From assembly GCA_958299035.1 (NCBI GenBank), contig CATQJL010000316.1:25645676-25709675 (forward strand): a stretch of 64,000 nucleotides of DNA, read 5' to 3'. The notes under the pieces are model-generated. The model was not told where the DNA came from and did no database searches. It saw only the letters and a list, made by a program, of their open reading frames with translations. Below are positions 52,377 to 60,598 of this stretch, piece by piece. The position numbers were made by a program, and so were the translations under genes. The stretch comes from Cylicocyclus nassatus. Taxonomy: Eukaryota > Nematoda > Chromadorea > Rhabditida > Strongylidae. The stretch's first letter is position 1. Each line of letters begins with the position of its first letter.

Positions 52377-53068
52377 AAAGTTCGTTCGCACCATTTTCAA
52401 AAATTCATAACTTATGAATTTTTCCAACCGATATATAACTGTTTTTTATTTTTATGTGAAAGAGTAAATCATGGCTTTCATGATGACTTAGCGGCTTACT
52501 GATGGCCATCGGTTGCATAGATAGGAGCAATAGAAGAAAATTACTCAAGTTTTAAATTTTCTGTGTAGGGTCATGAAAATCTGAAACTTGCAGTACAAAT
52601 CGGAGCAGTCGGTATTATAGGTTTTATTACCTGCTCACTCTGACAGTGCAAAGCTTGCGCTGATTGAGCGTCCCCAACAAAATTCATGATATTCGAGAAT
52701 GCCAAAATAAATCAAAGTTGCTTTTTGTATTGCTTGCTCTATAATCGTAACTTTTTATAGAAACGTTCAATCAGCACAAGCTATGCACAGTTAAAAAGAG
52801 CAAGTTATAGAACTTACTACGCCGATTGCCCGGTTTTTTTTGCAAACTTCAGTTTTTTTATGACCCTACACATAAAATTTGAAACTTGAGTAATTTTCTT
52901 CTGTCGCTCCTATCTATGCGGCAGATGGCCATTAGTAAGGGCTAAGTCATCATGATGAGAACATGATTCAATTTTTCACACAAAAATAAAAGCAGTTGTT
53001 TAGGTTGGAGAAATCAGAATATATGAATTTTTGTAAATGGTGGGGACGAATTTTTTAGGCCGACCTAA
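52377..53068. mobile_element. Palindromic miniature element with arms of about 340 bp
   Basis: The left arm starts at 52,377 (AAAGTTCGTTCGCACC) and the right arm ends at 53,068 (GACCTAA) before TA at 53,069-53,070. The two halves are inverted copies centred near 52,720. Landmarks on both sides are GGGTCAT (about 52,568 and 52,857), ATAGATAGGAGC and its complement, and ATGATGACTTAG. Arm identity looks like 75 to 80 per cent, with an added T-run on the right. The left terminus lacks the last 15 or so bases found in relatives. No coding sequence is present. Confidence 0.8.
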
Positions 53069-53158
53069 TACTTCATTATGTGCTTCGACGACCTTTTCCA
53101 TTTTTCTCGCAGGGACGTATTTGCTGTCAAACAATGCCAGCTATTAGTTAAAATAATG

Positions 53159-53162
53159 GCTC
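53159..53162. repeat. Target-site duplication (left), GCTC
   Basis: Identical to 56,535-56,538. Retroviral-type integrases duplicate 4 to 6 bp, so a 4-bp repeat exactly abutting both LTR ends confirms the boundaries. Confidence 0.85.
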
Positions 53163-53526
53163 TGTAAACGGGGGTGTCTAGTGGTATAACGGTTTCAACC
53201 GGATCGATAGACAACACGAATTTAACGACCGATAATTTATCTCAGAAAACGGCAACAAACAACAAGAAACAAGAATGCGTAACTTGAACAAGGCGTAACA
53301 ACGAAACGACGCACACTCTTTGACCACTTCGGCAGGCTTACTGGTTACTCTCTATCTAAGGGGGAAATCCGCCTCTCTTCGACGGAGTTAGCTCCCGCTA
53401 GTGCTCCCTCAGCGCGAACTCTGAGACTCCCCCTGACTCTCAGTAATTATACCCTGCCGAAGGGGAGCGCGGGCTTTTCTTCCCGCCATTGCAGATCGGT
53501 AGGTCGGTGATCCGCGCCCTCTGACA
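53163..53526 (-). repeat. 3' LTR (364 bp)
   Basis: Starts TGTAAAC and ends CTCTGACA on the plus strand. It aligns end to end with 56,169-56,534. Indels against the other LTR lie near 53,220 (3 bp) and 53,312 (about 5 bp). Reading frames overlapping it (53,409-53,678 and 53,440-53,775) are not genes. Confidence 0.93.
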
Positions 53527-53538
53527 TCCCTCCCCTCT
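53527..53538 (-). other. Polypurine tract
   Basis: In element orientation AGAGGGGAGGGA directly abuts the 3' LTR. A purine run at this place primes plus-strand DNA synthesis in LTR elements. Its exact position supports the LTR boundary chosen. Confidence 0.88.
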
Positions 53539-54030
53539 GGGGAGCCGACGTCCTCGGCGGCTGCTGCAACTTGCTGAACTTTGCACCGGGAACTCTCCTG
53601 CGGATGACGTTGTAGAGGAATCGTGCATATCCATCCCTGAAATGAGTATCGGATACCTGAAAAGAATTTTGGGTCCATCTGCTTTTCTGGTCACGTTTTT
53701 TTTCAGTTCTTCAAGTATTTCAACGCTTCTTTGAGTTGGCTGAATGTTACTGCCACCTTGGTCAGTACTCCACACTGTTTCAGCTTAACTTCCTCAAATG
53801 ATGTTGCACATCTCGGTGCAATAAACGCAACACGTCGTTCCTTCTCAGAACTTTGTCCTTTCTTACTGCTTGTCTTCTGAACTCCTTTCTGTGCCTCTCC
53901 GCACATTTTTCGATCACTTCTGGAAAGGGGTTGATTCTTGCTGCCTTTCCTACATGTCGACTTCTTCCATTTGCGCTCACAAGCTTCCTCTGACCAGATT
54001 CCTTCGCCCGCTTTGACATCTCTTTTTCTC
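53539..54030 (-). pseudogene. Decayed C-terminal tail of the gag-protease region
   Basis: Between the end of the long frame (54,031) and the polypurine tract, coding-like sequence is spread over several minus frames. One piece (54,034-53,780, overlapping the end of the previous frame) is basic. Another, within 53,906-53,703, contains RRVAFIAPRCATSFEEVKLK and ends in a stop. The breaks look like accumulated frameshifts. I recognise no polymerase motif in any frame. The function of this tail in an intact element is unknown to me. Confidence 0.55.
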
Positions 54031-55404
54031 TCAATGAAAGCTTTCCTGTTGACAGTTAAAGATCTGTCCTTCTCTGAGATGGACAGTTACGATACCTTGT
54101 TGGATCTTCGCTCTTACTGAGGCGGTGTTTTTCTTGTGTGGAGGCACCATCCTATCCTTTGCTTTTACTTTGACTTCAGGCTTCTTGTGTATTACTACTT
54201 CCACCCCTAGACTCTTCAATGCATTTGTGCCAATGAGTACTTCCTCATTCATATCGTCCGAAACATGAAAAGCCACTTCCTTCTTGCATCCTCCTTCTAA
54301 TTCAACTTCTACTCTTACACCTCCAAGAAAGCTCATCACATGGTTGGATGCATCGTATATGCTTCCTTCCACAATGTCGAAAGTCTGAAGTGACTCGACA
54401 TCGTACCCTTGTTCCTCGCTTCTATAAGCACGCTCACGGGTAGTATATTTATCTCTGATCCCGTGTCTAAGAGTGTCAAAACCCTTCTTCTCAACATTCT
54501 CGCTTGAGTCAATGATTCTTCCAACAAATCCGCATGCGTCGGATTGGGAGCTCTTTACAATCATGTTTCGGCTTCTACTTATCATTGATGTCACTCCATT
54601 CGAAGTCTTGATGACGCCTTCCTTCTCCGTTTTTCTGTGCTTATAATCTCTCATTGCATGTCCGAAATGATCAAATTTGAAGCATCTTTTGTCTTCCTGA
54701 TCCTCATCATAGGCACTCGAGCTACTCGTTGGCTCCTGCCTTCTCATGCCAACTTCCCTTTCGCCTTTCTCCGCTAAGCTGCTTCGATTTTGGGTCATAG
54801 CTGGCACATAGCCTTCCTTTCTACTTGCTTTCCTCCAGGACGGAGCTTGCTGTTCACTCTTCCTCTCAAATTTGCAGAACCTTCGCGATTGCTCGATCTC
54901 AATCGCGACTTCCTTTATTCTATTATATGCCTCAGCTGGGTCCACCTGGTGTAGGGTTCCCACCAGCTGTACGTACTCCGGCCATGATGTCAGAATCTTC
55001 AGTAGAATCTGCGCGTACTCCATGGATCTATCAATACTACATTGAGGAATGGCCCTCCTTGCTAGATTCTCGAGGGCGACACAAAAGTCAGCGACCTCTC
55101 GGCCTGGACTTAAGCGCATGTTCCTTAAGGCTGTCAGTGCCTTTAACCTAGCTGCTGTGGAGTCACATGCCAGTAGTGAAGCCATCTCCCTCATTACTCT
55201 ATTAAAGCCTTGCTGTCTTACCCCCATGGGTATGTTCAGAAATAAGGACTTTGCCCTTTTTTCCAAGTGTTCATCACCCAGGACCTCTACCAGCAACTGT
55301 TCATCCTGGGTCATGGTACCATACTTTCTTTTGAACTTGCAAATGAATCTGTCAAAGTCCTCATTATCACAACCTTTGAAGACTCCAGAATCAGGGAAAG
55401 TCAT
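54031..55404 (-). pseudogene. Gag polyprotein with protease region (frameshifted)
   Basis: This 457-codon frame holds a Gag-like capsid domain at about residues 1-180. It starts MTFPDSGVFKG and is rich in charged residues, with the acidic-aromatic NEDFDRFICKFKRKY segment seen in nematode LTR-element Gags. A linker follows, then a degenerate zinc knuckle at 241-254: it starts CFKFDHFGHAMRDY, where a CCHC knuckle needs four ligands, but positions two and four are F and Y. Residues 380-402 (EEVLIGTNALKSLG) fit the C-terminal part of a retroviral-type aspartic protease. The catalytic DTGSE motif that should precede it is encoded at about 54,453-54,467 in another frame, overlapping residues 309-320 here. 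The protease is therefore broken by two offsetting shifts. The ATG shown is not necessarily the original start (see 55,408-55,812). Confidence 0.85.
54336..54527 (-). pseudogene. Out-of-frame retroviral-type protease active site
   Basis: A second minus frame carries LLDTGSEINILPVSVLIEA, an unmistakable DTGS active-site signature of LTR-element aspartic proteases, with the catalytic Asp codon at 54,465-54,467. The main Gag frame runs through the same bases but reads something else. This piece and the main frame were presumably once continuous, before indels on both sides of the motif. Confidence 0.8.
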
Positions 55405-55407
55405 GCT

Positions 55408-55812
55408 CTAATAGCTGAGCAACTGATCTTCCACACCTCGCTGATTGTCGAGTGGTCCGTCCTCCGACCCTCTCAACACATTGCCTTCCCTCAGGGCAAC
55501 TGCCGTTGCTCTGGAACCGACTATCTGGTTTAACTCGGCTATTAGGTTCTCCAGCCTATCTAACACTGTGGCTATTTCAGCCTCCAACTCTTCTTCAAGT
55601 GGCAATCCATCAAGTGGTATCCTACATCGGCTAAGGACCTTGCTTACCATTCCAGGTAGCATTTCCACTTTTTTTCTGATAAGGCTTATCTCCTCTATCA
55701 TCAAGTGTGCTTTTCTCTCATGGATATCATCCGCACATCTTTGCTTCTGATCCATATCCATGAACATAAATGTACTCGGCAGCGAAATGCTTCGCCTTGC
55801 CTTTACATTCAT
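55408..55812 (-). pseudogene. N-terminal part of Gag, cut off by an in-frame stop
   Basis: This 134-codon frame is in the same frame as the Gag frame that follows. They are separated only by a TAG at 55,408-55,410 and one further codon before the next ATG. Residues 30-100 are rich in Leu, Glu and Ile spaced as in a coiled coil. The start at 55,812 is the first ATG after the primer-binding site region in this frame. Either the TAG is a nonsense mutation in a once longer gag, or it was suppressed by readthrough. Given the other lesions I favour mutation. Confidence 0.7.
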
Positions 55813-56150
55813 CGGTAATCAACGCCGCACGCGAAATCGCGCGTTTCAGCTGATCGAAGAGAGTCAATCACAATCGATACTCACGCCTCTATTAAGCGTG
55901 GATGATTTGATCAATAATCACATCTCCCTTATACCTTAACTGCCTGCTCTGTATGATATGATAGAGACTTTTTTCAGTTGATCTTAGATCTGGCCTTCTT
56001 GGCCTGTTACGTACGTCACCTGCTTGATGACGTATAGATTCCCCACCTTTTTGGTCTTTTGGTTTCGCCTCCTTGGCCTGTTCTACGCGTTCTATGCTGT
56101 CTTTCTGAGACAGTGGATATCAGTCGCCCCGTGTGTATTTCAATCGATCC
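55813..56150 (-). other. Retrotransposon leader
   Basis: This lies between the primer-binding site and the first gag ATG. I see no reading frame. It contains repeated pyrimidine-rich CTTGGCCTG-type motifs at about 55,998 and 56,071 on the plus strand. It would correspond to the 5' leader of the element RNA. Confidence 0.6.
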
Positions 56151-56168
56151 AGACCGGCTCAACCCCCA
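56151..56168 (-). other. Primer-binding site
   Basis: Read in element orientation it is TGGGGGTTGAGCCGGTCT, starting directly at the inner edge of the 5' LTR. TGG pairs with the CCA end of the priming tRNA. I cannot name the tRNA with confidence; the TGGGGG start resembles sites for proline tRNA, but the following bases differ from the common one. Confidence 0.75.
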
Positions 56169-56534
56169 TGTAACCGGGGGTGTCTAGTGGTATAACGGTT
56201 TCAACCGGATCGATAGACAACAATTGAACGACCAATAATTTATCTCAGAAAACGGCAACAAACAACAAGAAACAAGAATGCGTAACTTGAAGAAGGCGTA
56301 ACAACGAAACGACGGGCTTTACCCTCTTTGACCACTTCGGCAGGCTTACTGGTTACTCTCTATCTAAATGGGAGATCTGCCTCTCTTCGACGGAGTTAGC
56401 TCCCTCTAGCGCTTCCTCAGCGCGAACTCTGAGACTCCCTCTGACTCTCAGTAATTATACCCTGCCGAAGGAAAGCGTGGGCTTTTTTTCCCGCCACTGG
56501 AGATTGGTAGGTCGGTGATCCGCGCTCTCTGACA
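56169..56534 (-). repeat. 5' LTR (366 bp)
   Basis: Starts TGTAACC and ends CTCTGACA on the plus strand; matches 53,163-53,526. On the plus strand its first 45 bases contain TCTAGTGGTATAACGG, which resembles the D-arm of tRNAs, but the rest does not fold as one. Confidence 0.93.
56453..56459 (-). promoter_or_regulatory. TATA-like element in the 5' LTR
   Basis: In element orientation GGGTATAATTACTG lies about 75 bases into the LTR; the counterpart in the 3' LTR is 53,445-53,451. The run is conserved between both LTRs and is the best TATA candidate. The start site is not shown by the sequence. Confidence 0.4.
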
Positions 56535-56538
56535 GCTC
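56535..56538. repeat. Target-site duplication (right), GCTC
   Basis: Matches 53,159-53,162 and abuts the 5' LTR. Confidence 0.85.
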
Positions 56539-56540
56539 AC

Positions 56541-56640
56541 ATTAACATACACTTCATCTGATGTTCCGAATATCTTAGGTTTTGATACTGTTGCAGCCTT
56601 TGGAGTAAACGGAGATCCAGTTTGAATGTAAGTTAAACTT
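56541..56640 (-). CDS. Candidate 100-nt host exon between two transposons
   Basis: On the minus strand an open frame of 33 codons (SLTYIQTGSPFTPK onward, ending DEVYVN) is bounded by TAG on the acceptor side and GTGAGC on the donor side. The acceptor TA is the target duplication of the mariner-type element at 56,644. Without that insert the acceptor would read CCTTCTTTTTAG, an excellent match to nematode acceptors. The donor is followed after six bases by the LTR element. The peptide resembles no family I know. Continuity with other exons is not established: the segment at 53,123-53,071 is in an incompatible phase. Confidence 0.35.
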
Positions 56641-56643
56641 CTA

Positions 56644-57548
56644 TTAGGTTGGTGCAAAAGTAATGCGCGTTTTTCTAGCCCTTGATTCAAGATAGCTTTT
56701 CTCCATCGAAGTTTCTCCAGTGGAACTCATCCAGCATAATATCAAGAGGCTTCTTTCATGCTCTATTCAACGGTGGTTGAAAGAAGCTTCTAGCCTCATT
56801 CATTAAAATTCTATGGAGCTTCGTAAAAAAGCACTCAAAACCAGAATTCCATTGCATCTACTTTTTCGGCCAAATTCAAGCGCGAGTAAAGGCATTCTTT
56901 TGAAAAGATAATTGTTGTATGTAGTAGAAATTTTCTACGTTATGCATGCTTCACTGTTTTCCTAGAAATTACTTAGACTGAGATCTCGGCGCCTCAACAT
57001 GAGTAATGGTTTTGGCCATTTTGCGGCCCATATATTTCCTTCGAAGAGGGCAATCGCCAAAGTTTTGCTCATTTCTGTAAGCGTAAGGGTGGACCTCCTA
57101 TTGACAGTTTTTTCAGAATTGTGAAAGCTGTTCAGTACCTAGAAAGTCAAAAATCTCCATATTTTGGGATTTTGAGAGCTACAAAAAAAATGTCGAAAAA
57201 AACGGATAATTTTGGATATTATTTTTTTTTCGCAAATATTCTTTATTTGAGCTCTTTTGTACTTTTTTGTACTATTGGCTTGCGGCTTCAAAACAGCTTA
57301 TCATTTTTACCGACAGATTTTGATGAAAGTTATGATCAGTTAAAGACGAGGTTTTCAAAAGAAATTTTTTGCTTTTCATTCCATATTTTTCTACCGATTT
57401 GAGATGTTAATATAATTTAATGTGCGCTGTACAGAGAAAGGTTTGGTGCCTCTGATGAACTTTGCCGCACTGAAAAATATTGATTTTTTAATTATAGCAC
57501 GTCAAAGTGAGAATTCGCAAAACGCGCATTACTTTTGCACCAACCTAA
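56644..57548. mobile_element. Non-autonomous mariner element, 905 bp
   Basis: Perfect 30-bp terminal inverted repeats begin TTAGGTTGGTGCAAAAGTAA and continue TGCGCGTTTT. TA duplications lie at 56,642-56,643 and 57,549-57,550. This is the classical mariner terminus seen across insects and nematodes and in human mariner-derived elements. The interior lacks the roughly 345-residue transposase; the longest frame (57,121-57,402, plus) has no D,D(34)D signature. An imperfect 14-bp hairpin (AGAGGCTTCTTTCA at 56,749 with its complement near 56,782) lies near the left end. Confidence 0.95.
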
Positions 57549-57550
57549 TA

Positions 57551-58320
57551 AAAAAGAAGGCCCACTATTTATAAACTTTTCCCGGCTGTGAGCACACCTC
57601 GCTTTTTTCCGCTTTTTAAAGAAAATGTTCTAAATGTTTACAAATGAAAAATGTTTACGACGTTTGCAAAATGAGATCGAGCAACCTTTTGCATTTCTGA
57701 AGTATGCATTTTTTAGGTGGCTTATCACTTTTTGATTTTAGTCCGAATGGTCTGCTGTGTTTGTGTAATTACTACCATCTCGAGGTAAACTAAGGCTCTG
57801 ATGTTGCATCAAACAAAAGTTCTTCTTTAACTACGGTATTACACCATATCCATTTGAAATATTTGATGTTGTAGGGGAGGGAGCTCTATAAGTAAACTTG
57901 CGAGTTTTTTTGTCAGCTTTGTGCTGGCGATTTCCGGCATTTGCTTTTTCCTAGTGCAAACCTAATTTTTTGATTCTATCGATGAAAGTAAAGTTGTAGC
58001 AAGACCTCCAAAATGACTGAAAAACGCTTTAACGCTTTCCTTCATTTTTGTTTGGTACCCTTCCAAAGATTGTTGCGCTTTTGCCACCAAGCATTTGCTT
58101 GGACCTGACTTCATTGCATTTTAACGACTTTGGAACTTCAATCAACCTTCAAAGGAATACTGCTGCAAGTGTTCTGTTAGAGTACTGCAACGTTAATAGC
58201 TCCGAAAATCTTCAGGAATTTACAGACGACATTTGCATCACATAAGCATCGTGTTTTGATCCTGTTTCAACGTCAGATTCATTTTTTCAAATCTACTACC
58301 ACAACATGCTTGTCTTGTTA
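57551..58320. other. AT-rich stretch without a proven gene
   Basis: A plus-strand open segment at 58,048-58,245 has a coding-like codon pattern (contains LLEYCNVNSSENLQEFTDD) and ends in TAA, but no start or splice site decides it and I know no relative. The rest shows nothing recognisable. Confidence 0.35.
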
Positions 58321-58477
58321 TAGGCCGTCCGCGCTGCGCTGAGAGGGCAACGCTGTTGCGTTTATTGCACATAGTCCGTGGCTGGAAAAGGCGCAGAGAA
58401 AATAAGCAGCACAAATGCAAGAAAAAAGAGGAGTGGGACGCAAAGTATACAACTCCGCGCCTTGCGCGGACGGCCTA
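58321..58477. mobile_element. Small GC-ended miniature element, 157 bp
   Basis: TAGGCCGTCCGCGC at the left end is repeated inverted at the right end (GCGCGGACGGCCTA). An extra TA to the left suggests a TA target, although the right side has TA only within the repeat. GC-rich ends around an AT-richer middle, with no coding capacity, fit a miniature inverted-repeat element. The minus frame at 58,362-58,799 overlaps it and is not supported as a gene. Confidence 0.65.
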
Positions 58478-58820
58478 CATGAACGTGTGGTGTCACCCAA
58501 AAGCAGTTTTCAGCCAACCTGGATTTATGTGAAAGAAATGTGGCTAACTTAGTGGGTCCTTGGGATAATAGTATTCCATTATAACGAGTACGGGCCAATG
58601 AATGAGATAAAGAGCATACGATATCTCTCCGACAAAGACCACCTCTTGCGCAGTGAGTGCGGATACCTACGCAAAAAAATTGCCCGTAAAATTTCCCGTT
58701 CTCCGTATAAATTGTCTTAGCAACCTTACGTTCCTTCCCTAACAGGATTAGAATCCCTGTCGAGATGGTAGTAATATAGTGAGGATAAATAAAAGCCAAG
58801 ATATGAAAACCAGTACAATG
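58478..58820. other. Stretch without a recognisable feature
   Basis: I see no transposon end, RNA gene or convincing exon. The minus-strand frame across it has hydrophobic runs at both ends but begins and ends in unrelated sequence. Confidence 0.4.
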
Positions 58821-59084
58821 TTACAGTTCGTACGATGCTCTGAAAGCCACCATAAATTTATCCAACGCAAAAAAATCCCAACCTTCCATCTTTGAATTGT
58901 TGTCATCCTTGATCACTAGACTCGCTTCTCTTTCGAGCTGTAAAAAAACAACTTTTGAAATTGTTCTTACGTAAATCTGCATGAGATGGCTAGCTAAAAT
59001 GTTTTCATGTAGTCTAGAAGAACAACTGTAAATGTCATACTCGATCTTCCTACTGTTGCAGAGTGTAAACGCAAGACACCTCAA
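58821..59084 (-). CDS. Candidate terminal exon(s) of an unidentified gene
   Basis: The minus-strand frame is open for 87 codons and ends in TAA at 58,821. A GTAAGA donor and a TTTTTTTACAG acceptor bound a 33-nt gap (58,970-58,938) inside it. Because 33 is a multiple of three the frame is open with or without splicing. The part after the acceptor (contains KMEGWDFFALDKF) has a balanced, coding-like codon pattern. I recognise no domain. A 33-nt intron would be unusually short, so a single exon or chance frame remains possible. Confidence 0.3.
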   Translation of the reverse strand: MRCLAFTLCNSRKIEYDIYSCSSRLHENILASHLMQIYVRTISKVVFLQLEREASLVIKDDNNSKMEGWDFFALDKFMVAFRASYEL

Positions 59085-59142
59085 AATAAAATATAATACT
59101 GCTCACAATTTTTGAAAAAAAAAGACGCAAAACGAAGTAGAT

Positions 59143-59200
59143 TTAGGCGACCGTCACGTAACTTACCGTCATTCGCGTAAGTTATGCGACGGTCGCCTAA
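59143..59200. repeat. Head-to-head terminal repeats at the left end
   Basis: TTAGGCGACCGTCACGTAAC onward (59,143-59,166) and its inverted copy (59,177-59,200) form 24-bp arms with two mismatches around a 10-base centre. The right end instead has the motif GCGACCGTCACATAA twice in direct orientation (63,367 and 63,387). Confidence 0.8.
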
Positions 59201-59775
59201 TTCATGCCACATCACCGTCGCGGAAGCATGTTTCTTCAGAGTGGATGAATTCTAAATCCATTCGACTCAGCTCGGCGCAGAGCATATTCCAATAAAATGG
59301 AATTTGGGTACGATGTCTTGGAATTCCGCTTCCAGTTCTCTCAAATTGTTCTGCGGAGGTTCTTTCGCGAAGATATGAAGCAGCGCCCATCGAAAGTAGA
59401 AGATCCCACTAAGCACTCTTCGATAATACTGTTCTCGTGAATTATCGTGCGCTAAAAGATAGCCTCAGATCTTTCCGAAAGAGAGCGTTGGTGAGCTCTC
59501 GAAAAATCACGAGTTTCTAAATTCTACTCGCCATATTTCTTCGGAAGTATATTTTGAATCCGAAAAGAGCGCTGTACTCTGCTTATGGCAAATCTTTCGG
59601 TACATGGCACGTCTTCGATATTCCAATTTCAGTATTTCTGAATCTTCTTGCGGATGTCTCTTCGCAAAGGGGTAAAGTAGCTCGCATTGCGCCTACTAGA
59701 CTCCAGCAAAGATGAAATCTTTTCGCAAAGGGGTGAAGCAGCGCGCTCAGCGATTAATAAACTCCAGCAAGGATA

Positions 59776-60360
59776 ACTCAACAGTATTATACTTGTAAGT
59801 TATGGAAAGCTAAAAACTACCCGCAGACTCCTTTTCAAAGGAGATAGAAGGGCTTTTGAAGCTCTAGTATACGAAGCTATCTTGCTAAGCAGATGTGAGT
59901 TTCGTGGTTAGCAGGTTAAATAACCTCTATGAGCGAATTTTCCAAATAGGCTTTTTAATTTTTCCTCATTTCAGCCTCGAAACCTGCCCGATGGGTTTCT
60001 GCTCAAATATTGATGATCTTGGTTCGAAAAGGAAGCTCCGCTGGAGGTTTTTAAACACGCCGTTCAAAAAAATCGTGATCTTTGAAAAATGCAGGGCCTT
60101 TTTGCGGAGGGTGAGGTAACTGTAACTGAGTCACGAAAGTTCGTAACTTTGCCTGCACTCCTCATGTATCTGTCGCAAAGCTTGCCTGCTCGCTTTTATA
60201 AATTGAGGTTGCTAGGAACTGTATTATCGAATGGTGGATGTCTCAGGCTCTAACAGTCGCCGAGTTACGAGCCTACGAAAACAGGTCCTCATGAATTCTT
60301 TTAAAGTGTAAACGTCGCATACTTCATTGAAGCACCGTGAGTGGTTCTGTGACATTCACA
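59776..60360. other. Interior of the long-armed element, no gene seen
   Basis: The plus frame at 59,895-60,119 lacks recognisable domains. No repeat with other parts of the window was noticed. Confidence 0.4.
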
Positions 60361-60598
60361 TCTTATATATAAAGCCGAATGTCTGTTTGTCTGTATGCCT
60401 GTGTGTACGTATGTTCCGAATAGAAAATTCCATTTCTGAACCGATCTGGACCAAACTTGGCACATACACATTGAGCTCCGGCGGGCGTCATAGGCCACGT
60501 TTCGTCATCGATCGATATCGATTTTATCGATTTTTTGCAAAATTTGAGCTACAGAGATGGGAGTTGGCACAGGGGGGTAATCGAGCATGCTGATTACG
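60361..60598 (+). mobile_element. Helitron-like element, 5' terminal fragment
   Basis: Begins TCTTATATATAAAGCCGAAT directly after an A (60,360), as Helitrons begin TC after a host A. A TCTG/TGTG-rich run, an ACCGATCTGGACCAAACTTG segment and an ATCGAT cluster follow, a layout familiar from animal Helitron 5' ends. The last 37 bases (GGAGTTGGCACAGGGG to GATTAC) match the sequence next to the satellite at 44,748-44,785. The fragment stops where the palindrome at 60,599 begins; its 3' part is absent. Confidence 0.65.

Larger units (their letters stand above)
53163..56534 (-). mobile_element. LTR retrotransposon, gag-protease only, 3,372 bp
   Basis: Two direct repeats of 364 and 366 bp bound the element; both begin TGTAA and end TGACA. 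A 4-bp target duplication, GCTC, flanks it at 53,159-53,162 and 56,535-56,538. In element orientation (minus) the order is 5' LTR, primer-binding site, gag, protease, decayed tail, polypurine tract, 3' LTR. No reverse transcriptase, RNase H or integrase motif is present; only about 500 bases separate the protease region from the 3' LTR. The LTRs differ by about 20 substitutions and two short indels (roughly 6 per cent), so the insertion is not recent. It belongs to the Ty3/gypsy or BEL/Pao group; without polymerase I cannot choose. Confidence 0.93.

Noticed and set aside
52506..52516. CCATCGGTTGC, identical to part of the satellite unit, inside a palindromic element
   Set aside because: An 11-base match in 19 kb is not unlikely by chance, and the flanks do not extend the match; the mirrored arm has a different sequence at this place.
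53071..53123. Exon-like segment on the minus strand after a TTTGACAG acceptor
   Set aside because: Its open phase does not fit the donor phase of the 56,541-56,640 candidate; in the fitting phase it contains a stop.
53175..53526. LTR starting at TGTCTAG (53,175)
   Set aside because: Similarity extends 12 bases further left to TGTAA, and only that boundary gives the matching GCTC target duplication and a primer site directly next to the LTR.
53409..53775. Two minus-strand frames read as genes
   Set aside because: They run through the 3' LTR and polypurine tract of the retrotransposon.
56169..56230. tRNA gene (TCTAGTGGTATAACGG resembles a D-arm)
   Set aside because: There is no proper T-arm, no acceptor pairing, and the sequence is part of both LTRs.
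56448..56690. 80-codon minus frame taken as one gene
   Set aside because: It is a chance fusion of mariner terminal repeat, the candidate exon and 5' LTR sequence; only the middle part is of interest.
58362..58799. 145-codon minus frame with hydrophobic ends
   Set aside because: It overlaps most of a miniature element, and the hydrophobic runs come from T/C-rich sequence; no homology recognised.
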